From Sipunculus nudus (taxonomy: Eukaryota > Annelida > Sipuncula > Golfingiida > Sipunculidae), in the NCBI GenBank assembly GCA_026874595.1, contig CM049310.1:76811056-76875055 (forward strand): a stretch of 64,000 nucleotides of DNA, read 5' to 3'. Shown piece by piece: positions 63,965 to 64,000 of this stretch. The position numbers and the translations under genes are program-made. Within the stretch, counting starts at the first letter, position 1. Each line of letters opens with the position of its first letter. A model generated the notes under the pieces. That model ran no database searches. It had not been told where the DNA came from and was given only the letters and a program-made list of their open reading frames with translations.

Positions 63965-64000
63965 TTACTTCTTCTTGGACACACCCACTGTCCTTCCACG
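63965..64000 (-). CDS. C-terminus of an unidentified gene
   Basis: The frame reads RGRTVGVSKKK and then TAA (63967-63965). It is followed closely by a poly(A) signal. The basic KKK ending and very short 3' UTR recall highly expressed ribosomal-type genes, but 11 residues are too few to name it. Other frames lack such a coherent stop and poly(A) arrangement. Confidence 0.45.
   Translation of the reverse strand, partial: RGRTVGVSKKK

Overview
The window is animal nuclear DNA: AT-rich, with small exons in long introns, GT-AG splice sites, AATAAA polyadenylation signals and very dense interspersed repeats. The repeats carry (ACGG)n microsatellites, tandem cores of about 140-160 bp and a hairpin 3' end. 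This resembles the 'pearl'/Helentron-like non-autonomous elements known from bivalves, so a marine mollusc, probably a bivalve, is the best guess. No species is claimed.

Two genes are well supported and lie head to head. On the minus strand (8962 down to 4155, continuing beyond the left edge) is the N-terminal part of CDC7, the DBF4-dependent replication-initiation kinase. Its untranslated first exon and promoter lie near 9.8-10.0 kb. On the plus strand (about 11.8 to 36.75 kb) is WDR46/BING4, a nucleolar WD40 protein of the small-subunit processome. It is read through 14 coding exons (about 634 residues) to its stop and poly(A) signal. At the extreme right edge the last 12 codons and poly(A) signal of an unidentified minus-strand gene are visible.

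WDR46 intron 1 holds a roughly 2.8 kb satellite with a mixed 237/445-bp organisation built on palindromes. It also holds a 1,018-bp inverted-repeat transposon with a perfect 8-bp target duplication. Other introns carry hAT-like, TTAA-type and pogo/Tigger-like MITEs, tRNA-related SINEs, and a recurrent repeat family with direct AGGTCA repeats.

From 38.4 kb to 63.6 kb the window is almost entirely mobile DNA. A roughly 5.2 kb block (39.5-44.8 kb) recurs at 50.6-61.1 kb, where it is interrupted by a 5.8 kb insertion that itself contains a second insertion. A third, separate element (46.74-48.91 kb) also has a related empty site in the window. All three share a CATGGG-palindrome 5' end, a TCAGCTGAGC hairpin 3' end and A-rich targets without target duplications.

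The most striking signal is that the tandem cores of these elements are packed with nuclear-receptor-type motifs. A 157-bp array places a consensus or one-mismatch estrogen-response-element palindrome in every one of 12 consecutive units. A second core repeats TGACCTTGACCTTTGACC. A third dispersed family carries perfect AGGTCA direct repeats with 1-bp spacing. Whether any receptor binds them is unknown.
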